The notes beneath the pieces were generated by a model, which was not told the origin of the DNA, searched no databases, and saw only the letters and a list, made by a program, of their open reading frames with translations. From GCA-020343675 sp964462945 (lineage in GTDB: Bacteria; Planctomycetota; Phycisphaerae; Sedimentisphaerales; Anaerobacaceae), in the NCBI GenBank assembly GCA_964462945.1, contig CAYWZW010000007.1, positions 1 through 64,000 on the forward strand: a stretch of DNA of 64,000 bases. Direction: 5' to 3'. Made by a program: the position numbers and the translations under genes. Positions 50,738 through 60,100 of this stretch are shown in pieces. Every line of letters begins with the position of its first letter. The first letter of the stretch is position 1.

Positions 50738-52801
50738 CTACTGACGAGATTCTGCCAGCGATTTCTTTGCGGTTTTGATGACGTTTTCTGCCGTGATGCC
50801 GAGCTTCTCGAAGCAGACTTTTCCCGGGGCCGAAGCACCAAAAGACGACATGCCGACGAAGAGGCCCTTTTCGCCTAAGTATTTGTGCCAGCCCTGCTCG
50901 ACGGCGGCTTCGATTCCGACCCTGGCCTTGACGTCCGGCGGAATGACAGAGTCTCGGTATTCCTGAGTCTGCTTTTCAAAAAGCTGCCAGCAGGGCATAC
51001 TGACTACTTGTGCGGCGATCCCTTCTTTTGCCAGCCCTTCGGCGGCACACAAGGCTACAGAGACTTCCGAGCCGCTGGCCAAGAGCAGCACTGTGTCGCG
51101 GGCATCCTGCCCGCGATTCGAGGGCGGGACACCCTCGACACGAAGGACGTAAGCGCCCTTACTTAGATTCGCTGCAGAATTGTACTTGGCTTGGTCTAAG
51201 ACAGGCAATCCCTGCCGGGTCAGAAGCAAGGCAATGGGGCCGTCCCGGTGCTCCAGCACGTACTTCCACGCTGCGGCCGTCTCGTTGGCATCGGCCGGAC
51301 GGATAACAAGCAAATTCGGCATCGCGCGGAGGGCTGCGAAATGCTCGACGGGCTGATGAGTCGGGCCGTCCTCGCCTAAGCCGATACTGTCGTGTGTGAA
51401 CACGAATATGGTCGGATATTTTGAGAGGGCCGCCACGCGGATCGCGGGCCGCATATAGTCCGAGAATATCAGGAATGTTCCGCCGTAGGCCCGGACCAGG
51501 CCGCTCACGCAGATCCCGTTCATGATCGCCCCCATCGCGTGCTCTCGGACCCCATAGCGGAGATACCGGCCGTCGCGGGCATCCTTTTGGAAATCCTTTG
51601 CGCCCGACCAGCGCGTATTGTTCGAGGGCGTCAGGTCGGCCGAGCCGCCCAGGACCAGCGGCAGCTTTGGCATAAGGGCGTCCAGGACCTTGCCCGAGGC
51701 TTGGCGGGTCGCAAGGGGCTTGTCCGGCTGAAATTTGGGCAAGATTTCGTCAAGCTCCGCCGGCAGCCTGCCTTCGGCGGCGTCCTGGAGCTGTTTGGCA
51801 AGGTCGGGATACGCCTGGGCGTAGCCGGCAAACAACTTGTTCCACGCTGCTTCGGCGCTCTTGCCCTTCTTGGCGGCTTTTTGCATGTGGACCTGAACTT
51901 CCGGCGGGATGTAGAAGCTTTTTTCCGGGTCCCAGCCAAACCGTTCCTTGATGAGCTTGACTTCGTCGGCGCCCAAAGCTGCGCCGTGCGCTTCGGCGGT
52001 ATCCTGCTTGTTAGGACTGCCGTAGGCGATATGGGTCCGAAGTTTAATCAACGTCGGCCTCTGTCTTTCTCTCTTGGCGTTCTTCAGCGCCTTCTCAAAC
52101 GCGGCCATATCGTTACCGTCGCCTTCGACCACGCGGACGTTCCAGCCGTAGGCTTTGTAGCGCATGGCCCTGTCTTCGCTGAATGAAAGATCGGTGCTGC
52201 CATCAATACTGATATGGTTGTCGTCGTAAATGACAATGAGATTGTTTAGGCCCAGATGTCCGGCCAGAGAGCTGGCTTCCGAAGATACGCCCTCCTGCAG
52301 GTCGCCATCGCTGGCAATCACATAGACTTTGTGGTCGATGACGGGGAATCCCTCGCGATTGAAGTAATTGGCCAGATATTTCTGCGCGATGGCCATGCCG
52401 ACGGCGTTGGAGATTCCCTGGCCCAGCGGGCCGGTAGTGACCTCGATGCCGCAATCAGGGTCGTATTCCGGATGGCCGGCCGCTTTGCTGCCCCACTGCC
52501 GGAAGTTCTTTATTTCGTCCAGGCTGATGCCGTAACCGGTCAAATGCAGCAGCGAGTATAAGAGCATGCTGCCGTGCCCCGCCGAGAGGACGAAGCGGTC
52601 CCGATTGTGCCAGCGAGGATTCGCGGGGTTGTATTTCATGTGCCTGGTCCAGAGCACGTAAGCCGCCGGCGCCATGCCCATCGGCATTCCCGGATGGCCC
52701 GCATTGGCCTTCTGAACGGCGTCGATGGCCAAAAATCGAATCGTCGCAATACAAAGTTCGTCAAGGTCCGACAGGCCCGGATTCTTTACAGATACACTCA
52801 T
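50738..52801 (-). CDS. tkt: Transketolase
   Basis: Thiamine-diphosphate enzyme of the pentose phosphate pathway. From the ATG at 52801 (GGAAG upstream) the protein is about 687 residues. Blocks: KANAGHPGMPMGMAPAAYVLW (about 33-53), SAGHGSMLLYSLLHLTGY, PLGQGISNAVGMAIAQKYL, ASDGDLQEGVSSEASSLAGH (the ThDP motif), and in the Pyr domain YGVREHAMGAIMNGI, FVFTHDSIGLGEDGPTHQPVEH. Near residue 553-570, where other transketolases have a short loop before LASGSEV, this one carries VEGVPPSNRGQDARDT, encoded by a palindromic element at 51093-51141 that keeps the frame. The insert is in a surface-loop position at the start of the C-terminal domain, so activity is probably kept. Confidence 0.95.
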   Translation of the reverse strand: MSVSVKNPGLSDLDELCIATIRFLAIDAVQKANAGHPGMPMGMAPAAYVLWTRHMKYNPANPRWHNRDRFVLSAGHGSMLLYSLLHLTGYGISLDEIKNFRQWGSKAAGHPEYDPDCGIEVTTGPLGQGISNAVGMAIAQKYLANYFNREGFPVIDHKVYVIASDGDLQEGVSSEASSLAGHLGLNNLIVIYDDNHISIDGSTDLSFSEDRAMRYKAYGWNVRVVEGDGNDMAAFEKALKNAKRERQRPTLIKLRTHIAYGSPNKQDTAEAHGAALGADEVKLIKERFGWDPEKSFYIPPEVQVHMQKAAKKGKSAEAAWNKLFAGYAQAYPDLAKQLQDAAEGRLPAELDEILPKFQPDKPLATRQASGKVLDALMPKLPLVLGGSADLTPSNNTRWSGAKDFQKDARDGRYLRYGVREHAMGAIMNGICVSGLVRAYGGTFLIFSDYMRPAIRVAALSKYPTIFVFTHDSIGLGEDGPTHQPVEHFAALRAMPNLLVIRPADANETAAAWKYVLEHRDGPIALLLTRQGLPVLDQAKYNSAANLSKGAYVLRVEGVPPSNRGQDARDTVLLLASGSEVSVALCAAEGLAKEGIAAQVVSMPCWQLFEKQTQEYRDSVIPPDVKARVGIEAAVEQGWHKYLGEKGLFVGMSSFGASAPGKVCFEKLGITAENVIKTAKKSLAESRQ
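51093..51141. repeat. Palindromic element inserted in frame in tkt
   Basis: A 49-base unit bounded by GTGTCG and CGACAC. It contains a perfect 9-bp hairpin, TCGCGGGCA (51096-51104) with TGCCCGCGA (51108-51116), and a 6-bp hairpin, CGAGGG (51119-51124) with CCCTCG (51132-51137). On the coding strand it reads through as about 16 codons without a stop. Confidence 0.85.
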
Positions 52802-52978
52802 CACTAACTTCCCATCTTCAAAGGTTTACGATACATTCCTGCCAACAAAACCAAACAAATAGACCCATTAGAGTAATAGCTATGTGCTATTTTGGCAAGC
52901 CTTTTGTTGACTGGGGAAATTGACAATTACTTGAACTTATTGACCTGCGGCGCATCTGTATTAGGTCGAGGACAACGC

Positions 52979-53512
52979 ATGAACAGAGCGGCCAGACTCA
53001 TAGAAGAGGTATTGTTGCTTCGCTGCCAAATCGGCGACAAGGATGCTCTTGTGGAACTTATCGGGCGCTACCAGAGACCACTGCGGTACTTCATAAACCG
53101 TTTACTGGACGGCAGCGAACTGACAGAAGACATTTTTCAGGACACATGGCTGACCGTTATCAGGCAACTGCACAGCCTCAAAGAAATTGATGCCTTTCCC
53201 ACCTGGTTGTACCGCATTGCACGTAACAAGGTGTACCAGCAGTTGAGGACGGGAAAAAGCCTATCCGAACTCGATGAAGGTGTCGCGGTCCCCAATGATG
53301 CTGAAGAGGACACTTTTTCTGCTGAAGACGCAGCCAAGGTTCATAGATGCCTGGAACGACTGAATCCAGCGCATAAGGAGGTTCTCATGCTGCGTTTCTT
53401 AGAGCAAATGCCGTATCGGCAGATATCCGAGGTTGTGAATTGCAGCTTGGGGACTGTTAAGTCACGCGTTTATTATGCAAAGCTCGCGCTCAAAAGAGAG
53501 TTGGAGAAATGA
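52979..53512 (+). CDS. ECF-type RNA polymerase sigma factor (module 3)
   Basis: About 177 residues from the ATG at 52979, which has GAGG at good distance; the frame is open further upstream to 52892. Region 2: IGRYQRPLRYFINRLLDG, SELTEDIFQDTWLTVIRQL, FPTWLYRIARNKVYQQLR. Region 4: LERLNPAHKEVLMLRFLEQM, YRQISEVVNCSLGTVKSRVY. It is followed 3 bases later by a small membrane protein gene. The three ECF modules in this window are quite different from each other in sequence, so they are not recent duplicates. Confidence 0.9.
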   Translation: MNRAARLIEEVLLLRCQIGDKDALVELIGRYQRPLRYFINRLLDGSELTEDIFQDTWLTVIRQLHSLKEIDAFPTWLYRIARNKVYQQLRTGKSLSELDEGVAVPNDAEEDTFSAEDAAKVHRCLERLNPAHKEVLMLRFLEQMPYRQISEVVNCSLGTVKSRVYYAKLALKRELEK

Positions 53513-53515
53513 AAA

Positions 53516-53929
53516 ATGGCAAAAGCAAATAACATAAAAGAAGAGCTTCTCAAACAAATGGATAAGGATTTTGCCGGATCAACGGATGTGAACAAGGATT
53601 CGGCACAGAAAATCATCGAGAAACACAAGACCCACCTTAGACGGCTGAAGTGGATTGCAGCGGCGAGCTGGCTGATCACGATCATTTACGCCGTGGGTAT
53701 GCATAATTTGAAGGTTTATCTGTTGAAATATGACATCGGGGACGTTCTTACCAGAAATGAATTTTGGCTCCTCCGCCGCTCGGATACGGGATTGATAATA
53801 TTGATCTTAATTGCCCTTCTCCTTACGTACTTGGTTTACTCCACGTCGAGGTCAATGACTATACTGCAGATCTGCGCTCGTTTGGCGAGCATCGAGGAGC
53901 AACTGAAAAGGATGTCCCCGGATAAATGA
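53516..53929 (+). CDS. Small two-TM protein coupled to ECF module 3
   Basis: A 137-residue protein with a charged N-terminal helix (about 1-40, KANNIKEELLKQMDKDFAGS), a TM helix at about 44-62 (WIAAASWLITIIYAVGM) and another at about 88-108 (TGLIILILIALLLTYLVY), and a short C-terminal coiled segment. It is not recognised as a known family. Position directly after the sigma gene and topology suggest it could regulate the factor, but it lacks a large outer domain that would sense a ligand. Similar small two-TM proteins accompany sigma factors in other planctomycetes. Confidence 0.55.
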   Translation: MAKANNIKEELLKQMDKDFAGSTDVNKDSAQKIIEKHKTHLRRLKWIAAASWLITIIYAVGMHNLKVYLLKYDIGDVLTRNEFWLLRRSDTGLIILILIALLLTYLVYSTSRSMTILQICARLASIEEQLKRMSPDK

Positions 53930-54049
53930 TCCGCCTGCCAGACTTGACGGGCTACACGCTATCCGTTAGACTCCAACGCGGATTTCGTAATGGGTCTGTG
54001 GGAAAAGGTAAATCCACAGATAAGAGGAAGCTCGAAGGAGATAAAACAA

Positions 54050-55537
54050 ATGAATCCAACATCGGGTCTGATGAATCGGCGGGGTTTCTTGAAGCTGGCC
54101 GCTGCCGGTGCGGCAATGCTTTCGGTGCCGCATCTGGCATTCTCGGCGAACTCGGCGAAAAACAGGCCGAATGTGCTTTTTATGGCGATTGACGACTTGA
54201 ACGATTGGATCGGCTGTCTGGGCGGGCATCCGGATGTCAAGACGCCGAACTTCGACCGCCTCGCCGAGCGCGGCGTGCTCTTCACCAACGCTCACTGCTC
54301 GGCGCCCGCCTGCAATCCTTCGCGGGCCAGCCTCATGACGGGGATCCTGCCCTCAACGTCCGGCGTTTATCACAATCCCGACCCGTGGCGAGAATCGCCG
54401 GTCCTGAAGAACGCCGTCACCATCCCGCAGCACTTCATGGCGCACGGCTACAGCGTTGTCGGTGGCGGCAAGATTTACCACGGGAGTTTTCCCGACCCGC
54501 CGTCGTGGCAGGACTATTTCCCATCGCAGCAGAAGAACAAACCGGACGACCCGGAGCCTGCGAACCGGCCCGTCAACGGCATCCCGAACACCGCACAATT
54601 CGACTGGGGCCCGGTGGACGTCCCGGACGAAGAAATGGGCGACAGACAAGTCGCGGCCTGGGCGATTGAGCAATTGAGAAGAAAACACGATAAACCGTTT
54701 TTCATAGGCTGTGGTTTCTTCCGGCCGCACCTGCCCTGGTACGTGCCGCCCAAGTATTTTGGCATGTATCCGCCGGCCAAGATCACGCTGCCCAGCGTCA
54801 ATGAAAACGACCTTGACGACGTCCCGCCGATAGGCAGAAAAATGGCCAGGCCCGAAGGCGACCATAAGAAGGTGATCGAGTACAACCAGTGGCGAAAGGC
54901 CGTCCAGGGTTACCTTGCGTCCATTAGCTTCGTGGACACCTGTGTCGGGCGGGTCATTGATGCGCTGGACAGCAGCGCATACGCGAATAACACGATCATT
55001 ATCCTTTGGAGCGACCACGGCTGGCACCTCGGCGAAAAACTCCACTGGCGCAAATTCTCGCTCTGGGAAGAAGCGACGCACAACGTCCTGATGGTCGTTG
55101 CGCCCGGCGTCACGCGGCCCGGCCAGCGCTGCCCCCGGCCCGTTTCGATGCTGGATATTTACCCGACGCTTATCGAGCTGTGCAATCTATCTTCCAAAAA
55201 GGAGCTTCAAGGCAGGAGCTTCCTGCCGCTGCTAAAGGATCCGCAGGCGGAATGGGACCGCCCGGCCCTGACGACGCACGGCCGCGCGAATCACTCGCTG
55301 CGCTCCGAGCGGTTCCGATACATCCGTTACAGCGACGGCACGGAGGAGCTCTACGACCACGATCAGGATGAGCTGGAATGGAACAATCTTGCCAATGACC
55401 CGAAATATTCGCAGGTCAAGAAGCAGTTAGCCAAGTGGCTGCCTGCGACAAACGCACCCGAGGTGCTGCCGGCGAAGGATAAGCAGCAAAGCGCGCCGAA
55501 CAGGGCCAAGGCCAAGCGAAAGAATCAGACCGGCTGA
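54050..55537 (+). CDS. Sulfatase, iduronate-2-sulfatase-like (family S1)
   Basis: About 495 residues from the ATG at 54050 (GGAG upstream). Tat-like leader MNRRGFLKLAAAGAAMLSVP, so probably exported folded. Metal-binding start FMAIDDLNDWIGCLGGHPDV; sulfatase signature CNPSRASLMTG (about 84-94) where the Cys is the residue converted to formylglycine. HDKPFFIGCGFFRPHLPWYV, WSDHGWHLGEKLHW and the GRANHSLRSERFRYIRYSDG end are typical of the iduronate-sulfatase-like subgroup. The substrate is likely a sulfated polysaccharide. No formylglycine-generating enzyme is in the window. It follows ECF module 3 in the same direction and may be in its regulon. Confidence 0.9.
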   Translation: MNPTSGLMNRRGFLKLAAAGAAMLSVPHLAFSANSAKNRPNVLFMAIDDLNDWIGCLGGHPDVKTPNFDRLAERGVLFTNAHCSAPACNPSRASLMTGILPSTSGVYHNPDPWRESPVLKNAVTIPQHFMAHGYSVVGGGKIYHGSFPDPPSWQDYFPSQQKNKPDDPEPANRPVNGIPNTAQFDWGPVDVPDEEMGDRQVAAWAIEQLRRKHDKPFFIGCGFFRPHLPWYVPPKYFGMYPPAKITLPSVNENDLDDVPPIGRKMARPEGDHKKVIEYNQWRKAVQGYLASISFVDTCVGRVIDALDSSAYANNTIIILWSDHGWHLGEKLHWRKFSLWEEATHNVLMVVAPGVTRPGQRCPRPVSMLDIYPTLIELCNLSSKKELQGRSFLPLLKDPQAEWDRPALTTHGRANHSLRSERFRYIRYSDGTEELYDHDQDELEWNNLANDPKYSQVKKQLAKWLPATNAPEVLPAKDKQQSAPNRAKAKRKNQTG

Positions 55538-55742
55538 ACCCGCCGCATATTATTGCAGGGCGGGCCGGCGAGGTCTTACTGTTATTGATACGGTGTTCCT
55601 CCGCGAGACAAAGCACCAGAGTGCGAACGGTCTGAGGCGTTCAAATCATTTTTATTCTCTTATGTGCACGCGTGCAATTCCCACAGGCTCAGTACGTTAG
55701 CGTAACCGAGCGCGGACGCTTCCAAGAAAATTAATTATTCTC

Positions 55743-55771
55743 TTGATTTGTCCAAACCGTGCCGGTACTAT
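55743..55771 (+). promoter_or_regulatory. Sigma-70-type promoter upstream of a candidate non-coding transcript
   Basis: TTGATT (55743-55748) and TACTAT (55766-55771) with a 17-base spacer. Transcription would start near 55778. No convincing gene follows before the terminator at 56010-56043. Confidence 0.45.
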
Positions 55772-55777
55772 TCTCGT

Positions 55778-56043
55778 ATCATCTCGGAGAAGGTGGATGT
55801 GAAAGGATGCGACGGGTGTGGAGGAAGAAGACTCATGCTGACTCTCCTCACCTGTGGAAAGTCTATCAATCAGTTGCGTCAAACGTGCCGGGAGATTGAG
55901 ATGTCCGTTTTTAAGGAGAAAAACGGTAGATGCGAAGGAGCGAATCCGCTGGGCGGCCCCGCTACGGCTGGGCGCTTCGCCGAGACGAGAAAGGCACGTC
56001 TTCAAACCCGCCCCGGCCGATTCACATCGGCCGGGGCCTTTTT
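55778..56043 (+). ncRNA. Candidate non-coding RNA, about 265 nt, promoter to terminator
   Basis: The 650-base gap between the sulfatase and the next gene holds a good promoter and, 240 bases on, a very strong intrinsic terminator, yet no believable coding region. The interval contains several stems, including GGAGGAAGAAGACTC against GACTCTCCTCACC-like segments and a repeat-derived hairpin (CGCTACGG...CTTCGCCGAG). I checked for RNase P RNA, tmRNA and SRP landmarks and saw none. A short peptide gene is possible: frames open on both strands cover it, but they have no ribosome site or family resemblance. Could be a regulatory sRNA, a 6S-like RNA or only a transcribed repeat region. Confidence 0.35.
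56010..56043 (+). terminator. Strong intrinsic terminator
   Basis: GCCCCGGCCGA (56010-56020) and TCGGCCGGGGC (56027-56037) form a perfect 11-bp stem with a 6-base loop, followed by CTTTTT. It ends whatever is transcribed from the promoter at 55743, since the sulfatase stop is 470 bases upstream. Confidence 0.85.
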
Positions 56044-56198
56044 CAATTTCACAATTCGTCCGCGTTTCACGCCCCGGTTCTGCAAGCAAGCCCAGTGTGC
56101 GCTCGCCTGTAACGATTTGTGCCGGCGCGTTCCAGAAAGGAGGTGACAGCGAGAAGAAAGATTGAACGCAGACATTTTCAAATAGAAAGGAGAATAAA

Positions 56199-57059
56199 AT
56201 GAAAAGGATTTCAATTTTGGCAGCCGCAATATTGCTGGTTGCGATCAGTGTGACCGAGGGTCACTCCTCTTACTGGGGCGGGAGCACTTGGGATTACCGT
56301 GTTCATTGGTCTATTTACACGCAGAGTCTGGTCCCCGGCGATGTTTACTACAGTCCGTACGCTTACAATTACGGCCATTCCGGCCTGGTCCCGTACTGGG
56401 TTCGTTACTCACCTTATGCCTTCAGCTATGAGCACCCTTCCGGCTTGGTAAGCGACTATGCCAGCTCACCGAGTTCGACGAGGTACATCTACTACCTCCC
56501 CTACGACGGCGGCTACAAAGACCCCGGCTGGGTAGTGCACTATGGAGGCGGCGCTTCTGATTGCGTCACTCAAGGCTCCAGCTCGGCGCAGACGCGAGAG
56601 GTCTATGCCGACAAAGCCAAAGCCCGCAGCCAGAGAGCAAGGCAGTTGGCCGAGTCAAGGAAACAGCAGAGGGCGGCCAGAGAAGGCGGCGGAAGCCAGA
56701 TCATTGCCGCGTATCTCAAGAGTAAGAACATCGATTTCAGGACCGATAGACTCTTGCAGATCGAGGGCAAGACGATAAGCGCTGACTTCCTCTTGACGGA
56801 CAGGAATATCATCATCAAGTACTGGGACCCCGTCGAGATATTGTCGCTGGACCGGCAGGCGGAGTACAGGAAGCTCGCCTACGAGAACTACCTGGAATCG
56901 TGGAAGGAGTTTTGCGGGCAATATCAGCAAGCGGGCGGCACGATCTATCAAATCGTGTCGGCCGACTCTGATGAAATACTTGCCAAACTGACGCTCTGCA
57001 ACGAGCTGAACGGCGAACAGAAAACGTACGCGATGGATAGCATCGCACCGCGACCGTAG
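56199..57059 (+). CDS. Secreted protein of unknown function with a nuclease-fold-like C-terminal region
   Basis: A 286-residue exported protein; AAAGGAG precedes the ATG and residues 1-22 form a signal peptide. Residues about 25-110 are Tyr/Gly/Ser-rich with repeated short motifs (SPYAYNYGHSGLVPYWVRYS, SPYAFSYEHPSGLVSDYASS). A charged Arg/Lys/Gln linker (RSQRARQLAESRKQQRAARE) follows. The last ~130 residues look globular: IIAAYLKSKNIDFRTDRLLQ, then SADFLLTDRNIIIKYWDP, a strand pattern like the D-(x)n-(E/x)xK core of PD-(D/E)xK proteins but with IIK in place of ExK. So it may be a degenerate or repurposed nuclease fold. Not assigned to a family. Confidence 0.5.
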   Translation: MKRISILAAAILLVAISVTEGHSSYWGGSTWDYRVHWSIYTQSLVPGDVYYSPYAYNYGHSGLVPYWVRYSPYAFSYEHPSGLVSDYASSPSSTRYIYYLPYDGGYKDPGWVVHYGGGASDCVTQGSSSAQTREVYADKAKARSQRARQLAESRKQQRAAREGGGSQIIAAYLKSKNIDFRTDRLLQIEGKTISADFLLTDRNIIIKYWDPVEILSLDRQAEYRKLAYENYLESWKEFCGQYQQAGGTIYQIVSADSDEILAKLTLCNELNGEQKTYAMDSIAPRP

Positions 57060-57132
57060 AGAGACCATAACGAGGCACGAGAGAGAGGGACGAATCGTCC
57101 ATCCTCCATCGTTGTTTCGTTCCTGCAGTGTC

Positions 57133-60100
57133 TTAGGGCAGTTTCGATGTGAAGAGGTAATTGCCTGAGCCTACGGCAAAGACTGCGTTGCCCTGGTCCA
57201 TCCGCAGAAAGCGTACGGCCTCCGCGCTTGTGGCGGGCCGGCCGCTTTCCGTCACGCTGTCGGTGCTGCCGGCCGGCACGTAAATAGTGGCCGTCGTATT
57301 GGGCGGGATGGTCACGTTGAGTGTGAACATGCCGTCTTTAAGCTGCCAGTCACTGACGACGCGACCGTAAATGGATTCGTAGCCGGCCTTTGCGCTGGTG
57401 ATGCCGCCGGGCCTGGGCCGAACGATAATTTTCTTGTAACCCGGCCCATCCGTATCGATGCCGGCCACAGTGTTGAATAACCATCGCCCGACCGAGCCGA
57501 ACGCATAGTGGTTGAATGAATTCATGTCCGGGGTCTGGAAGCCCTTATCTTCGGTCCAGCCGTCCCATCGCTCCCAGATGGTCGTCGCCCCGTTCCTGAT
57601 GCTGTAGCCCCAACTGGGGAACGTGTCAGTGGCCAGCAGGCGATAGGCGATATCCAAGTGCCCCGTCTGCGTGAGAGTCGGCAGCAGATAGCTGAGCCCG
57701 ACGAATCCGGTGGAGAGGTGCCAGTCTTTTTCCTTGATGGCTTCGACGAGGTGCTGGGTCGCACGTGGGCGCTTGTCATCGGCCAACAAGTCGAAATACA
57801 GGGCCAGCAAATAACAGGTTTGCGTCTGGCCCTTGATGCGGACATCATCGGAGACGTATGCCTTGTTGAAGGCGTCCTTGATTTGCTCGAAAAGCTTTTC
57901 GTATTGCGCGGCCTCGTCGTTTTTGCCTAAGACGGCGGCGGCTTTGGAGACTAAGCGAGTGCTATAGGCGAAATAGGCCGTGGCAATGACGTCCTTGGGC
58001 GTGTCGGAAGCGATGGAGACCCAGTCGCCGTAGCCATAGGCCGGACGCAGCAGGTCCTTGCTGTTTTTTTCCAGGTACGCGATCCACTTCTTCATGGATT
58101 CGTAGTGCTTCTGAAGGACCCGCTCGTCGCCGTAAACCTGGTAAATCGTCCAGGGGCATATCACGCCGGCATCGCCCCAGGCGGGGACGCCGCTGCCCAT
58201 CGCAACCTTATGCGGAGCAACATCCGGAAACGCTCCTTCTTTGGTCTGGGCGTCTTCGAGGTCCACCAGCCACTTGGTGAAAAACGCCGCGACATCCATA
58301 TTGTACGTCGCCGTACGGATGAAAATCTGGGCATCGCCGGTCCAGCCCAAACGTTCGTCTCGCTGCGGACAGTCGGTCGGCACCTCGATGAAGTTGCCTC
58401 GCTGGCTCCAGACGATATTGCTGTAAAGCTGGTTGATCATCGGATTGGAGCACTCGAAGGCGCCGGCCAGCGGTGTATTCGAATGGAGCACGACTCCAGC
58501 AATCGCGTCGAGTCCGGGCTTGCCGGGATAACCGGTGACCTCCACGTATCGAAAGCCGTGATAGGTAAAGCGAGGCTCCCAGATTTCCTGGCCCTTTCCT
58601 TTGAGAATATAGGTGTCGGTGCAGCGCGCCGCACGAAGGTTCGTGGTATAGATCGTCCCGTCGGGGTTCAGCATCTCGGCAAATCGCAGGACGACCTTTG
58701 TCCCGGCTTGACCCTGAACTTTCAGGCGGACCCAGCCGGCAAAATTCTGGCCCATGTCGAAGACATAGACCCCTTGCTTCGGCTCGGTGAGTTTCTTCGG
58801 GTTGATTTGAAGAATCTTCTGAACTGTCACGCCCGGATAGGCCTGAAGTTGATCTTCAATCCTGTCGGTGGCGGCGACCGGCTCCCACGCCGCGTCGTTG
58901 AACCAGTACGAACACCAGTCCGGATTCTCTCTGGGACCGTCGTATGTTTCACCCATCAGGAGATCCGCTTCGAGAAGCGGGCCGTACGCGGCCTTCCAGG
59001 ATTGGTCGGTCGCGACCGTTTGCCGGGTGCCGTCGGTGTATTCGAGCTCGAGCTGTACGCACAGCCGGGGCTTGTCGCCATAATGTTCTCTCTTCTTGCC
59101 GAAGCCCAGATACCCGGCGTACCAACCGTCGGCCAGAATCGCTCCGATGGCGTTGCCGCTTTTCGTCAGCAGATTGGTGACGTCGTAACTTTGGTAGTAC
59201 ACGCGCTTGGTGTAGTCGGTCCAGCCGGGCGTGAAGTAGTCCTCGCCCACGCGTTTGCCGTTGATATGCAGCTCATAGAGCCCCAGGGCCGAGGCATAGA
59301 CGACGGCGCGTTTGACGGGCTTGTTGACAAAAAAGGTCTTACGCAAAAACGGCGGGGGGGGCAGAATCAGCTCTTGCTGCGAGGGCTGTCCCCACGGCTC
59401 GTCGCCGAATTGGGCAATCTCTTTCGCCAGAGGCCAGACGCCGTCATCGAAATCCGGCTTCTGCCAGTTGCTCTGTTCAACGTCAGAGACCTTCCAGGAA
59501 CGGTCAATCGGAACGGTCATCGGATCGCCGGTCTCAAACTCGATCAGCAGCTTGCCGGCAAGTCCCGCCGGATTGGCTTTGTCGCCCTGATTCGTGACGG
59601 CGATGGCCAGCGTCGTTTTTCCCGCGGCGAGCTTTTCGGTGACATCGAGCGTCTGGACCGTTTGCCAGCCCTTGGCCTTGCCCGCCTCCCGGCCATTGAC
59701 GAAAAGTACCGCCTCGTTATCAGCAATTAGGGCGAAGCGAGCTCGCCTGACCTTTTTATCTGATGGTATTTCGACAGTACGCCTGAAAAACCGCGTGGCA
59801 ATGGGAGCACTTTCCTGCGGGTTCCCTTCGTCAAACCAGATCCATTTATTTGCCCCAAGATTCAGCGGCTCGGGCTTGTCCTTGTCTTGGTAGGAGGCCG
59901 GGGGAGTCGCATCGTAACCTATCCATTCGGCCTGCCAGTCTTCCGGTTCGAGCAGTCCGATGGTCCAGCTCGCCGGCTCGCTCCAGGCCGAGACCTTGTT
60001 GTCTTTATCCCATACGCGCACCTTCCAATAGCAGTGCATCCGCGACCTGAGCGGCTTGCCCTCGTACACCACCTGATTGCTCCGGTCGGAGTGAACTTTG

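Noticed and set aside
55697..56146. Overlapping open frames on both strands (about 130 codons each)
   Set aside because: No ribosome site, no motif, and part of each is read from a palindromic repeat and the terminator stem. I prefer a non-coding transcript, with low confidence.
58105..59730. A 541-codon open frame on the plus strand
   Set aside because: Opposite strand of the GH78 rhamnosidase gene. No ribosome site or recognisable motif.
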